A DNA stretch of 23,356 bases from Chara braunii. Lineage: Eukaryota > Streptophyta > Charophyceae > Charales > Characeae. The notes under the pieces are model-generated. The model searched no databases, was not told where the DNA came from, and saw only the letters and a list, made by a program, of their open reading frames with translations. Each line of letters begins with the position of its first letter. Position 1 is the stretch's first letter. Location: the NCBI GenBank assembly GCA_003427395.1, contig BFEA01000041.1, forward strand, positions 1,584,397 to 1,607,752, written 5' to 3'. A program made the position numbers and the translations under genes. Positions 1 through 7,405 of this stretch are shown in pieces.

Positions 1-14
1 GAGAGAGAGAGAGG
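1..14. repeat. (GA)n microsatellite, cut by the window edge
   Basis: The window opens inside a GA dinucleotide run that ends at GGCGCGG. Confidence 0.9.
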
Positions 15-349
15 CGCGGTTGGCAGAGAAGGTCCGCGGCTATCGACGGAACGGAATGGGCACAAGTATCAGGGCATACTCGCATGGGGACCTATATTCC
101 CCAAACCCCAAAACAAAGGGGAAAAGGCCGGTCCCACCGATCTACCAATTGAGGGCGGGTATAGGGTGCTACAGCGTCGAGACATACGCCCTGCCTGGCT
201 GGCAGGGCACTACAACCAACGGGAACAAAAGCAAAACAAAAAAAAAGCAAACTCTTCCACAGATGGCGACCATATACATTCCTCAAAGAACTGCTGCAAC
301 TGCCACCCTCGTGAGGGCCTTCCCTGACGTCCCAGCATTTGAAACTCCG
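15..349. other. No supported gene
   Basis: Frames are open on both strands, but they contain low-complexity lysine or phenylalanine runs. I see no domain, splice signal or repeat that supports a gene. GpC outnumbers CpG here (about 13 to 5 in 200-350 by hand count), the opposite of the next block. Confidence 0.5.
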
Positions 350-400
350 TTTTTTTTCCTTTTTTTTCTTCTTTTTTCCTTTCTTTCTTTCTTTCTTTTT
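350..400. repeat. Pyrimidine tract, T-runs plus (CTTT)n
   Basis: Uninterrupted T-rich tract with four CTTT-type repeats near its right end. It marks the left edge of the CpG-rich, C-rich block that follows. Confidence 0.85.
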
Positions 401-808
401 CGTCGGCCTCCAACGACGCTCGGACACCTGACAGCCCGAACGACGCATGACCCCCTTTCCAACGATTCGAACGAAAAAATGACCGCAAAGAGTTTCGCGG
501 TTACAACTTTTCATGACCCCCCATAAAACCCCTCACTACCCATTTTATACCCATCCCTGTACGATTCCTTCTTTCCCAAAAAGGAAAAGCCAGTCGGCGT
601 CCACAATAATCCCAACGACCTATTCAAACGACCACTAGACCTAACACTAGTACGACCCCTCGCAACTACCGGTCCGTCTCCTAACCGCGACCTCAACCTT
701 GCGACTTTTCTCCTAAACCCCGAAAACACCCCGACAAAGACCATTCAACGCCCACGACATTTCCCTAAAAAGAAACCCCACAAAACGACAAAAGAGCCGT
801 CACGGTAA
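401..808. other. C-rich block with CpG excess (copy 1 of a dispersed family)
   Basis: This 400-bp stretch is C-rich and G-poor, with the tetranucleotide CGAC recurring at least eight times. Hand counts in its right part (about 511-780) give CpG 13 to GpC 4, ApC+GpT 37 to TpG+CpA 22, and TpA 15 to ApT 10. That is inverted relative to typical nuclear DNA and to the left flank. The right end (CGACAAAAG, then a CGCAGCC hairpin and GAACTG) matches the end of a second block at 9430-9739, so the two appear to be members of one repeat family. No reading frame is convincing on either strand. Confidence 0.5.
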
Positions 809-809
809 G

Positions 810-826
810 CGCAGCCTCTGGCTGCG
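810..826. repeat. Perfect 7-bp stem hairpin ending block 1
   Basis: CGCAGCC at 810-816 and GGCTGCG at 820-826 pair perfectly around TCT. The same hairpin with a four-base loop closes the related block at 9722-9739. Confidence 0.8.
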
Positions 827-845
827 AACTGCCTTTTCTTAAGTG

Positions 846-919
846 ATGTTTAAGTGTGGGGGAAGGGGGGCTCCGCCCCCCCTTCGCCCCCCTTCCCCCA
901 CACCCCCTCCCCCCCCATG
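846..919. repeat. GC-rich palindromic repeat, copy 1
   Basis: ATGTTTAAGTGTGGGGGAAG leads into a G-run, GGCTCCGCC, a C-run and CCCCCACAC. The centre is an inverted repeat (about 854-903), and the unit ends in a C-run before ATG. The unit is preceded by a CTGCCTTTTCTTAAGTG-like leader that recurs at copies 2 and 3. Confidence 0.8.
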
Positions 920-1190
920 TCGAAGTGCGGGAGGGAGGGGGTGCGAAGAAGGGGCTGGTTTGGAACCGGCTTGTCGACTTTTGCTCATTGTTCAGAGAGG
1001 GGATGTTCCCATCTTCCCGCAAACCCTTTTTTTTTTTCTTCAATGAAGCGGAGGAAGGCGGCGTTCAAGTATAGGCCCCTTTTTTTTTTTCCCCTGTGAG
1101 GGGAAGGGGGGCTGGTTTGCTCGCGGTGCCCATGCCGGGCGTTCCAAAATTCGCTTTTTTGCGGACACCCCATTTGTTTTCCCTATTTTG
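920..1190. other. Spacer between GC-rich palindromes
   Basis: Contains T-runs near 1028 and 1081 and no supported gene. Several short frames overlap, but they consist largely of translated palindrome or homopolymer. Confidence 0.4.
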
Positions 1191-1264
1191 ATGTCGAGTC
1201 TCAGGGTATAAAGTGTTGCTGCATTTTCTGCAGCCCTTATCTATGTCGAGCCCCATGGTATAAA
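1191..1264. repeat. Two 22-bp direct repeats
   Basis: 1191-1212 and 1243-1264 both read ATGTCGAG, then a variable CTC/CCC segment, then GGTATAAA. The second lies just upstream of GC-rich palindrome copy 2. Confidence 0.75.
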
Positions 1265-1281
1265 ACTGGCCTTTTCTTGTT

Positions 1282-1343
1282 ATGTTTAGGTGTGGGGGAG
1301 GGGGGGCTCCCCCCCCCTCCTCCACACCCCCTCCCCCCCCATG
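1282..1343. repeat. GC-rich palindromic repeat, copy 2
   Basis: Same order as copy 1: ATGTTTAGGTGTGGGGGAG, G-run, CTCC, C-run, CCACACCCC, C-run, ATG. The leader ACTGGCCTTTTCTTGTT is shared with copies 1 and 3. Confidence 0.8.
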
Positions 1344-1410
1344 TATAGATTAGGGGACATTTGTTTTTCCTTTATAGATTAGGAACATAAAACTTGCCTT
1401 TTCTCAAGTA

Positions 1411-1455
1411 ATGTTTAAGTGTGGAGGAGGGGGGGCACACCCCCTCCCCCCCATG
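1411..1455. repeat. GC-rich palindromic repeat, copy 3 (short)
   Basis: ATGTTTAAGTGTGGAGGAGG followed by a G-run, CACACCCCC and a C-run before ATG. The central CTCCGCC is missing. The leader ACTTGCCTTTTCTCAAGTA matches copy 1. Confidence 0.75.
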
Positions 1456-1585
1456 TATACCATGTTCATCACCCACACCATGCTTGACAGCCCCATGAGC
1501 GACTTTAAGGTGGGAACAAGTTTGGGAGCAAACATTTCAGTGGCACAAGTTACGATTTTGTTGTTGTGTTCACTATTCATAGCAT

Positions 1586-2359
1586 ATGGTTGACCGTTCA
1601 CGCGAGCACTGCGTGTGTACGCCAGGTGGTGGCGAAGCTCCGATCGGCTGTTGTGGAAAGGATGGTGCCGTCGATCTCGTGGATCCAAAATGTGAGGGAG
1701 TGCTTAATGGAGGTCACATGGGGGCTGGGGGAGGGGCTGCCCCCTACCTGGATGCGACAACAAACTGCCCACGTTTGGAGGACTTGATGCGGCGCTACTA
1801 CGAGGAGCTTGAGGAGGGGCAAGCTCTTTGTTCTATGCTGGAGGACCGCGGCTATGACAATGACGATCTCGCCCATATCGCAGCTAATCACAATATCAAC
1901 GACAACAATGACAGCAACAACGAGAGTAACAACAACAACGACGATAACAAAGATACAGGAGAGTGTAACAGCGACATCGATTCCCTCAACAACAACAACA
2001 ACAACAACGACAACGACAACAACAGCAACAACAATAGCGCCGACGACTATGATTTTCGTGAAGTTGACGATGTCATATCAATCCAAATCATTCAGATCGT
2101 CGCTGGGAATGGTCGAGGGGTGCAGCGGGTTCCTCCCGCGAGTAGCGAGAAGCTTTCTGGGAAGGGGACTGTTCTGTGCATCTTCATGAGTATCCGGCGC
2201 TGTCTGTGCGGGCGAGATAGTACTGCGCGATGGGACCCGGGTAGGAGGGTGGTACGGTGTTACAGGGGCCTTGGGGAGGCCCATCATTTACCCTCCAGTG
2301 CTATCTGGAGGGCAAATTGGTATACGTGGGATTCTAAATTCTCTGGCTTCTTATTTTGA
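1586..2359 (+). CDS. Hypothetical Asn/Asp-rich protein or exon
   Basis: I do not recognise this protein. It is a 257-codon frame. A better start than the first ATG may be the Met at 1718, because the part before it has a codon mix like its surroundings. Residues of about 60-95 form a charged, helix-like segment (EDLMRRYYEELEEGQALC), followed from about residue 95 to 150 by a low-complexity tract of Asn, Asp and Ser built on AAC/GAC repeats. Within that tract AAC/AAT and GAC/GAT vary silently and Ser, Glu and Asp interrupt it, so the frame has been kept or the repeat is young. The C-terminal third has no recognisable domain. No promoter, introns or homolog can be judged from sequence alone. 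The alternative is a chance opening caused by an in-frame AAC microsatellite. Confidence 0.3.
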   Translation: MVDRSREHCVCTPGGGEAPIGCCGKDGAVDLVDPKCEGVLNGGHMGAGGGAAPYLDATTNCPRLEDLMRRYYEELEEGQALCSMLEDRGYDNDDLAHIAANHNINDNNDSNNESNNNNDDNKDTGECNSDIDSLNNNNNNNDNDNNSNNNSADDYDFREVDDVISIQIIQIVAGNGRGVQRVPPASSEKLSGKGTVLCIFMSIRRCLCGRDSTARWDPGRRVVRCYRGLGEAHHLPSSAIWRANWYTWDSKFSGFLF

Positions 2360-2530
2360 ACACCCCTCCTCCTCACGACGTCGCAAGGGTTTGTTACCAT
2401 ATGATGAGGGTTTCAGAGAATGGGTGTGATTCTGATCGATGTTCTAAACGGTTTTTTCCTATTCTGAATGCCTCTCCTCCTCAAGTACCTGTTAACAGTT
2501 GATGAGGGTTTCAGAGTATGGGTTTGATTT
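2354..2530. repeat. Diverged direct duplication, ~100-bp period
   Basis: 2354-2432 and 2461-2530 both run from (T)TGAA-C-CCTCTCCTCCTC through TGTTA to GATGAGGGTTTCAGAG-ATGGGT. The unit follows directly after the stop codon of the Asn-rich frame. Confidence 0.65.
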
Positions 2531-2540
2531 AGATTGTGAT

Positions 2541-2576
2541 GGGCAGTTAATCCCCTCAACTGAGGGCAATCAATGC
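2541..2576. repeat. Short dispersed repeat, copy 1
   Basis: A segment of the form AATCCCCT-GAGGGCAATCAATGC recurs at 3781-3817 in the same orientation. Confidence 0.55.
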
Positions 2577-2651
2577 AGCTCATCAGTCAACGAACGTATC
2601 GGTTTAGTTGGCCACCCAGTTTTATAGTACGATGGACACGTGGCAGGTTAT

Positions 2652-2689
2652 CATGATCCTAGTTTGCTTACATGATCCTGGTTTGCTTA
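2652..2689. repeat. 19-bp tandem duplication
   Basis: CATGATCCTAGTTTGCTTA is followed at once by a copy that differs in one base (A to G at position 10). Confidence 0.9.
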
Positions 2690-2905
2690 CAGCCCATTCG
2701 ATTCCAAATGTCAAGGGACGGGTGTTGCTCCCCACCAATAGATGGAGCCTTCCCGAGCTAGTGGTGTCTGCTCTTATCAGCACCCCTAGCATTCACGTGG
2801 ATTGTTTTTAGAAAAAAAAAAAAAAACATATGGTTGACCAAAGGAGTGTAGTGGTAGGCTGTTTGACTGTGTCACAACAGCGAATGGATTTTTTTTTATA
2901 ATGTC

Positions 2906-3049
2906 ATGTTTATAGGTGCGAAGCAAGACTACCAGCCGGGCCACCCGCCCCATATGGTCCTCCCGGGTTTCATGCCGAGGGGAGAGCAAGTTGTTGTTTT
3001 GCCACATTCAAAGGTGAAAGCTGATGTTTATGCTCTCGATCATGTTTAA
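2906..3049 (+). CDS. Small peptide-like frame in a duplicated module
   Basis: A 47-codon frame from ATG 2906 to TAA 3047. A pyrimidine-rich tract and TATAG immediately precede GTGCG at 2916, so this may be an exon with an acceptor at 2915 and not a free small gene. The segment reading VVVLPHSKVKADVYALDHV looks protein-like. It is repeated in the second module at 3125-3230 as VVVLPCPKVKADVYAPDHV, after a 4-base insertion that breaks the frame upstream of it. The frame stops inside the leader of GC-rich palindrome copy 4. I do not recognise the family. Conservation of this stretch between the two modules favours a former coding function, but copies this similar could also just be recent. Confidence 0.25.
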   Translation: MFIGAKQDYQPGHPPHMVLPGFMPRGEQVVVLPHSKVKADVYALDHV

Positions 3050-3098
3050 GTGAGGGGGGGCTCCGCCATCCCTCCCCCACACCCCCTCCCCCCCCATG
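3042..3098. repeat. GC-rich palindromic repeat, copy 4
   Basis: ATGTTTAAGTGAGGGGGGG, CTCCGCC, CCCTCCCCCACACCCC, C-run, ATGTTGAAGTG. It terminates the first copy of the 2947-3047 module. Confidence 0.8.
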
Positions 3099-3120
3099 TT
3101 GAAGTGGGGGGGCTGAGGTC

Positions 3121-3219
3121 GTCCCATATGCTACTTCCAGGTTTCATGTCAAGGGGAAAGAAAGCAAGTTGTTGTTTTGCCATGTCCAAAGGTGAAAGCT
3201 GACGTTTATGCTCCCGATC
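3121..3219. repeat. Second, frame-disrupted copy of the 2947-3047 module
   Basis: Aligns with the first copy from CATATG through TTTCATG, the run ending GTTGTTGTTTTGCC, and AAAGGTGAAAGCTGA-GTTTATGCTC-CGATCATGTT. A 4-base insertion near 3160 shifts the frame. Period is about 174 bp, and each copy is closed by a GC-rich palindrome. Confidence 0.75.
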
Positions 3220-3278
3220 ATGTTCAAGTGTGGGGGAGGGGGGGCTCGCCCCCCCCTCCCGCACACCCCCTTCTAATG
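3220..3278. repeat. GC-rich palindromic repeat, copy 5
   Basis: ATGTTCAAGTGTGGGGGAGG, G-run, CTCG, C-run, CTCCCGCACACCCCC, then TTCTAATG where the other copies have a C-run and ATG. Confidence 0.8.
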
Positions 3279-3561
3279 GTGTAGATGTTTATATAGGTAC
3301 CATGCTCTGCATTCAGATTTGCGATAGGTGTAATTTATTGCAAATTTCCTTTCCAAAAGGTTGAAGATGATATGATGGGAAAGATGATTGTAATGATGAC
3401 GAGGGAGAAGAGGGAACGAACGAAAAGAGTTGTCATGTAATGGATGGCAAAGTTTGACTGGGTACTTGATGGTGCGATTTTGTGAGGCCTGAGGTACATA
3501 CATGAGTGTGAGGGGGCAGAAGTTCAGCATACATATCTGCTGACGAGGGGCGATGGCCAGC

Positions 3562-3563
<2 letters not shown>
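3279..3563. other. No supported gene
   Basis: AT-rich sequence with scattered ATGATG-type motifs. The long minus-strand frame across this stretch owes its length to translation of the neighbouring GA microsatellite as Ser-Leu repeats. Confidence 0.4.

Positions 3564-3651
<88 letters not shown>
3564..3651. repeat. (GA)n microsatellite, ~88 bp
   Basis: Uninterrupted AG dinucleotides, about 43 units. Confidence 0.95.
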
Positions 3652-3654
<3 letters not shown>

Positions 3655-3780
3655 AACGGCCTGTTCTAGAGGACCGAGTTTGCTGTATGTAGACTGAAAG
3701 TTGGCGGAATGGGTTCTGCCACTCTGCAGGGGATGCAGGGACCCGTCATTTGATTTGTGAAGACTTGGCCCATAATTAGG

Positions 3781-3817
3781 GGGACAATCAATCCCCTTGG
3801 AAGAGGGCAATCAATGC
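3781..3817. repeat. Short dispersed repeat, copy 2
   Basis: Matches 2541-2576 across AATCCCCT and GAGGGCAATCAATGC. It lies directly before the CT microsatellite. Confidence 0.55.
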
Positions 3818-3824
3818 TGTTCTG

Positions 3825-3825
<1 letters not shown>

Positions 3826-3861
<36 letters not shown>
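3826..3861. repeat. (CT)n microsatellite, inverted relative to the GA run
   Basis: Uninterrupted TC dinucleotides. They could pair with the GA tract at 3564-3651 across a spacer of about 175 bp. Confidence 0.95.
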
Positions 3862-3865
<4 letters not shown>

Positions 3866-4263
3866 GTGCATAGCCAGTTCCCTTACTGTTTCTTGTGTTG
3901 AAGGGGGGGTTGGTGGCTAGGTCCGGACCGATGGCATTAGCGAGGCCGAGACGAGGGCTGGCAAGTGTGGACGGGTTGTCCGGAGTGTCCGGAATGTGGG
4001 GAGTCGTGGTGGATTGTCCTTTTGCCGCCATCTGCTGGCGCGGGGTTCGGCAATCGGCCTGCATTCTGTACCGGTCCCTCGAGATTTTTCTTTTCAGCCT
4101 GTTGACGTTCCGTCCCGACCGTATTTGCCCAACTTGCAGGCATTCTGTATTTGGCCCCTCCGCCCCCCTGGAGTTCCCCTTGCCTGCGCTACCGCGTTTG
4201 GCGCGGTCTATCAATAAAATCGTCGTACCATGTGCACTGGAGAAACTACTTGATTGCAAAATG
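3862..4263. other. Unassigned; possible AATAAA polyadenylation signal
   Basis: Moderately GC-rich with a 134-codon plus-strand frame (3895-4299) that shows no recognisable domain and ends in translated poly-T. CAATAAAATC at 4211-4220 contains a canonical AATAAA. The words GCATTCTGTA-GGYCCCTC occur twice (about 4061 and 4141). No gene is supported. Confidence 0.3.
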
Positions 4264-4540
4264 TTTTTTTTTTTTTTTTTTTTTTTTTTTCCAGAATGAA
4301 ATCTCATTCTTCGAATCTGCGTCAACTTCTATTTCCCTGATTCCACTCTTCTGATAACCAGCAACTATTTGAGGAGCAGGCTTTTTTTTTTTTTTTTTTT
4401 TTGCAGGTTGTTCTTCTTGCTTACTCAGAGTCTGAGCCATTTGTGGCTGTCTTGGGGGTAGGGGGGAAGGACTGCACACTGCTTCTGTAGTCCACCTCGT
4501 TCACATGTCCTCTGTTTTCTTCTTTTTTTTCTTTTTTTTT
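4264..4540. repeat. Three long T-runs
   Basis: T27 at 4264-4290, T21 at 4382-4402 and an interrupted T-run at about 4522-4540. On the minus strand these are A-runs and could be remnants of retroposon tails, but I found no flanking target duplications. Confidence 0.7.
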
Positions 4541-4952
4541 AATAGAACCCTGTTGAGACTGCTACCGACGTCATCCGAATAGACGCCTGGTCATTATAGC
4601 TGTATCTGATCAACTTTCAGTCCAGATACATCGATTTTGGTGATAAGAGCACCCAGTCCTAGCAGCTCTGCTTTTGGGTTTTCTTATAAATGGCATGAGA
4701 AATTTATGAAAATTCAGGCCTCCGTTAACCTTCTCTCGTTGTCAGTTGTTCACATGGTGGTTGTATGTGGTGGAGAGAGTTGTTTTGTTCGGTTGTCGTT
4801 CATGGCGTGTATGAGGATGGTGTCTTGGGATGACTTGGTAGCACATATGAGTTGCCACTTCCCATGTAGCAGGCCAAACCAACATACTTCACCGTATAAA
4901 GCTGAGCAGACATACAGTGGATCTCACCCAGTGCAACCACCTGGCTATTCAA
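4541..4952. other. No supported gene
   Basis: A 120-codon plus-strand frame crosses the stretch and ends in a histidine run encoded by the CAT repeat. It has no domain I recognise. Confidence 0.4.
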
Positions 4953-4979
4953 TCATCCATCATCATCATCATCATCATC
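4953..4979. repeat. (CAT)n microsatellite
   Basis: CATC followed by eight to nine CAT units. Confidence 0.9.
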
Positions 4980-4997
4980 TGCTGTTTGTTTGTCCAT

Positions 4998-5000
<3 letters not shown>

Positions 5001-5038
<38 letters not shown>
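5001..5038. repeat. (CT)n microsatellite
   Basis: 19 CT units. Confidence 0.95.
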
Positions 5039-5043
<5 letters not shown>

Positions 5044-5117
5044 CAAATTGACAAATTCAAGGAAAACACCCAAAACAGTCTGGCACAATCATTGTGTATA
5101 CCTGTATCGGGAACATG

Positions 5118-5139
5118 ACAACACACACACACACACACA
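5118..5139. repeat. (AC)n microsatellite
   Basis: About 11 AC units. Confidence 0.9.
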
Positions 5140-5539
5140 TCTTCTGATATTCAGAAAAGTATAAGTGTAAACATCAATGCCTTTAGTGATTAAGACCTTT
5201 TCCGATCAATCGGGTCTAAAGGAAGTCGGATACACTGTGGAAGGCACATGTGTAGGCAGTAACTTTGCTGCATCTTGGTCAAACCGTTGTCTGCCTTGTG
5301 ATTGCTGTCTGTCCGGCAGCAGTTCGCCCTGTCAATCCTGACATTTCGACCTCCCTGCCTCCCTGCTTACTTGCCTGCTTGTCCGCAAGGAGGGCCTTGA
5401 GGAGAATGACGAGAAAATGAACAGGAGGAGGGAAGAAGAGGAACCGAGGAGCGCCATGCTGGATGGATCACTATGAGTGGTCGCATCCCGGGGGAATCCA
5501 ACAGAGCAAGACAGACAACGACAGACAGGAGAAGTGGCC
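5140..5539. other. No supported gene
   Basis: Mixed-composition sequence without a convincing frame. A short dyad (AGACC near 5192, GGTCT near 5212) encloses TTTTCCGATCAATC. Confidence 0.4.
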
Positions 5540-5585
5540 ATATTTGTCTAAGACTCAGGTAGTTACATGAGTTTTAGACAAATAT
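5540..5585. repeat. 18-bp inverted repeat with 10-base loop
   Basis: ATATTTGTCTAAGACTCA (5540-5557) and TGAGTTTTAGACAAATAT (5568-5585) pair along their full length with one G-T pair, around GGTAGTTACA. There is no downstream T-run typical of a terminator. Confidence 0.8.
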
Positions 5586-5791
5586 GAGTCAGATCTGCGT
5601 AGGTTTAAAGCAACATAGACTTAAGGAGCCGGCAGAAACTTAGATAGATTCTGATTTGGACGGACTTAAGTCGAACGGGAGCCTGATTAGATTAATGGCA
5701 AGTCAGCAATAGCGAAACAGATTGATATGGTGGCGGGTTCTCATTGGAATAGGTTTACAGCAGACAGATTTGAATAAACTGAGAACAATGA

Positions 5792-5794
<3 letters not shown>
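5586..5794. other. No supported gene
   Basis: AT-moderate sequence. A further copy of ATGAGTC follows the hairpin, but no gene is visible. Confidence 0.4.

Positions 5795-5850
<56 letters not shown>
5795..5850. repeat. (GA)n microsatellite
   Basis: About 28 AG units, with a shorter GA run at 5862-5870. Confidence 0.95.
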
Positions 5851-5852
<2 letters not shown>

Positions 5853-6321
5853 GTGTAGACAGAGAGAGAGAATGACATTTTCAAGTCAATTCTCCCATTC
5901 ATTACACACAAACCCAACGGGAATCATTTTGTGTCCATGTCAAAATGCCATGGAAAAGCAGCGAGCAAAATAAATAAATGATTAAATAAATAAATAAAAA
6001 ACGGATGAGAAAGAAGAACGGGGGCATCATAGAAGCGGAGAGAAATTGCTATCTTACTTTGCATGCAATGATCAGAGGAAGGATGAAAAGGGAAAATGAA
6101 AAGATGTCGGTACACCCCCCCACAGGTGAAATATAGACCCGAGCTCGAATCCAGATGCAGCCAGATGAGCAGAACAAAATCGTCCAGAATTACCTGCGAA
6201 CAGCCAGATGAATGATGACATCTCAAGGCCGTCTTTCGAAAAAAAAAGAAAAAACAAAAACGAGGGAACGAGGGAGACAGCGGCGAGCAGGAACAGAAAG
6301 AGTACAGAAAGAAAACAACTC
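5851..6321. other. No supported gene; (AAAT)n tract
   Basis: Contains AAAT repeats at about 5968-6001. Frames on both strands are short and end in translated microsatellites. Confidence 0.4.
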
Positions 6322-6349
6322 ACTCTCTCTCTCTCTCTCTCTCTCTCTC
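6322..6349. repeat. (CT)n microsatellite
   Basis: 14 CT units followed by a C-run. Confidence 0.95.
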
Positions 6350-6624
6350 CCCCCACCACCCCTGTATACGTGTCAATACGTGTTTGTGAATCGCAATTGA
6401 GAGCGAAAGAGATTGAGCGGGCTTCCCGTGTATCGGAAAAGACAGAGATCAGGCAGCGGAAAGGCTACCTACGCCGGGCGGGGAGGGGGGGAAGATAGGG
6501 CCAAAAAACACAACAATGATTCAAAAGTTGCCATACTCTCCACATCACCACTTTGTCAGCCTCCATGTCAGCACGTTGTTATCCTCCCCAAGTTCAGCGT
6601 CGTTCACGAGGTTACCCTCCTGAG

Positions 6625-6674
6625 CATGTTGTCATCTTCTCGGCGCCATCATGTTGTCATCCTCGACGCCATCA
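6625..6674. repeat. 25-bp minisatellite, two copies
   Basis: CATGTTGTCATC-TC--CGCCAT occurs twice head to tail, with a weaker relative (CACGTTGTTATCCTCCCC) about 50 bp upstream. Confidence 0.75.
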
Positions 6675-6769
6675 TACTGTGATAGATTGTGGCTGCGCGA
6701 TCGACAATCGGATATTACTGTAATAATTAGTATTATTATTCTACCCCCTTCACTTCACACAGCAGGACC

Positions 6770-6771
<2 letters not shown>

Positions 6772-6853
<82 letters not shown>
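6772..6853. repeat. (GA)n microsatellite, ~82 bp
   Basis: About 41 uninterrupted GA units. Confidence 0.95.
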
Positions 6854-6855
<2 letters not shown>

Positions 6856-6864
6856 CGGAGGAGA

Positions 6865-6974
6865 GGCAACGATGGAGGTACCAATTGACGTACCTATGGA
6901 GGCAACGATGGAGGTACCAATTGACGTACCTATGGAGGCAACGATCAATGTAGCAATGGAGGCAGTGACGGAGG
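6865..6974. repeat. 36-bp minisatellite with in-frame units
   Basis: Units 6865-6900 and 6901-6936 are identical. A third unit (6937-6960) lacks 12 bases and a fourth is diverged. The core GGTAC-CAATTGAC-GTACC is a dyad. All length changes are multiples of three, so both a plus frame (MEVPIDVPMEAT) and a minus frame (TSIGTSIVASIG) stay open. Confidence 0.9.
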
Positions 6975-7405
6975 TGACGATTGAAAGCGTGTTCGGGTCA
7001 TCAGTCCAAACCACATGCACCGTTCAGCGGCCACACTTTGTGGACAGAGAGACAGAAAGAAGTACACACAGAACAACCCCTTGCACCTTCCCGCTCACTT
7101 CCTTTCGCTCACCTTCGTTTCTAACTTTTCCCCGTTCTACTCCTCTGGACGATGAAAGCAGGGTGTACGGTTCCTCCCCTCTCCCTCAGTGTGAATGTGT
7201 CAGCCGCCGCACACTATGGATCGCTCCGAGCAGCAAGAGCGCAGCCATTCACGGGAAAAGGGCGACGAGCCCGCTCCCCGCCTCAGCGGCCAGTCTGGTC
7301 TTTCAGCAGTCAGACGACAAATGGTGGACATATAATAAAGGACACGAACAACACGTAGGATGGGATGAACAGCCCTTCGATTTCTTATCCCACCATTTCA
7401 CGTGA
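6872..7405 (+). CDS. Possible repeat-containing hypothetical protein
   Basis: A 177-codon frame beginning in the 36-bp minisatellite. It gives a 12-residue repeat, MEVPIDVPMEAT, twice and then degenerate versions up to about residue 40. The remainder is Ser/Thr/Pro-rich with no domain I recognise. In favour: the minisatellite indel is 12 bases, and the frame continues for 130 codons past the repeat. Against: the opposite strand is also open here, no splice or promoter signal was seen, and the codon mix beyond residue 45 looks like the surrounding DNA. It may be a chance frame. Confidence 0.15.
   Translation: MEVPIDVPMEATMEVPIDVPMEATINVAMEAVTEVTIESVFGSSVQTTCTVQRPHFVDRETERSTHRTTPCTFPLTSFRSPSFLTFPRSTPLDDESRVYGSSPLPQCECVSRRTLWIAPSSKSAAIHGKRATSPLPASAASLVFQQSDDKWWTYNKGHEQHVGWDEQPFDFLSHHFT

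Noticed and set aside
3273-4325. Minus-strand frames with Ser-Leu or Arg-Glu runs
   Set aside because: Their length comes from translating GA/CT and poly-T microsatellites; the parts outside the repeats look random.
4264-4402. Processed-pseudogene tails on the minus strand
   Set aside because: The T-runs are long, but I found neither a recognisable transcript body nor target duplications.
4637-4999. 120-codon plus-strand frame
   Set aside because: It ends in a His run from a CAT microsatellite and has no recognisable feature.
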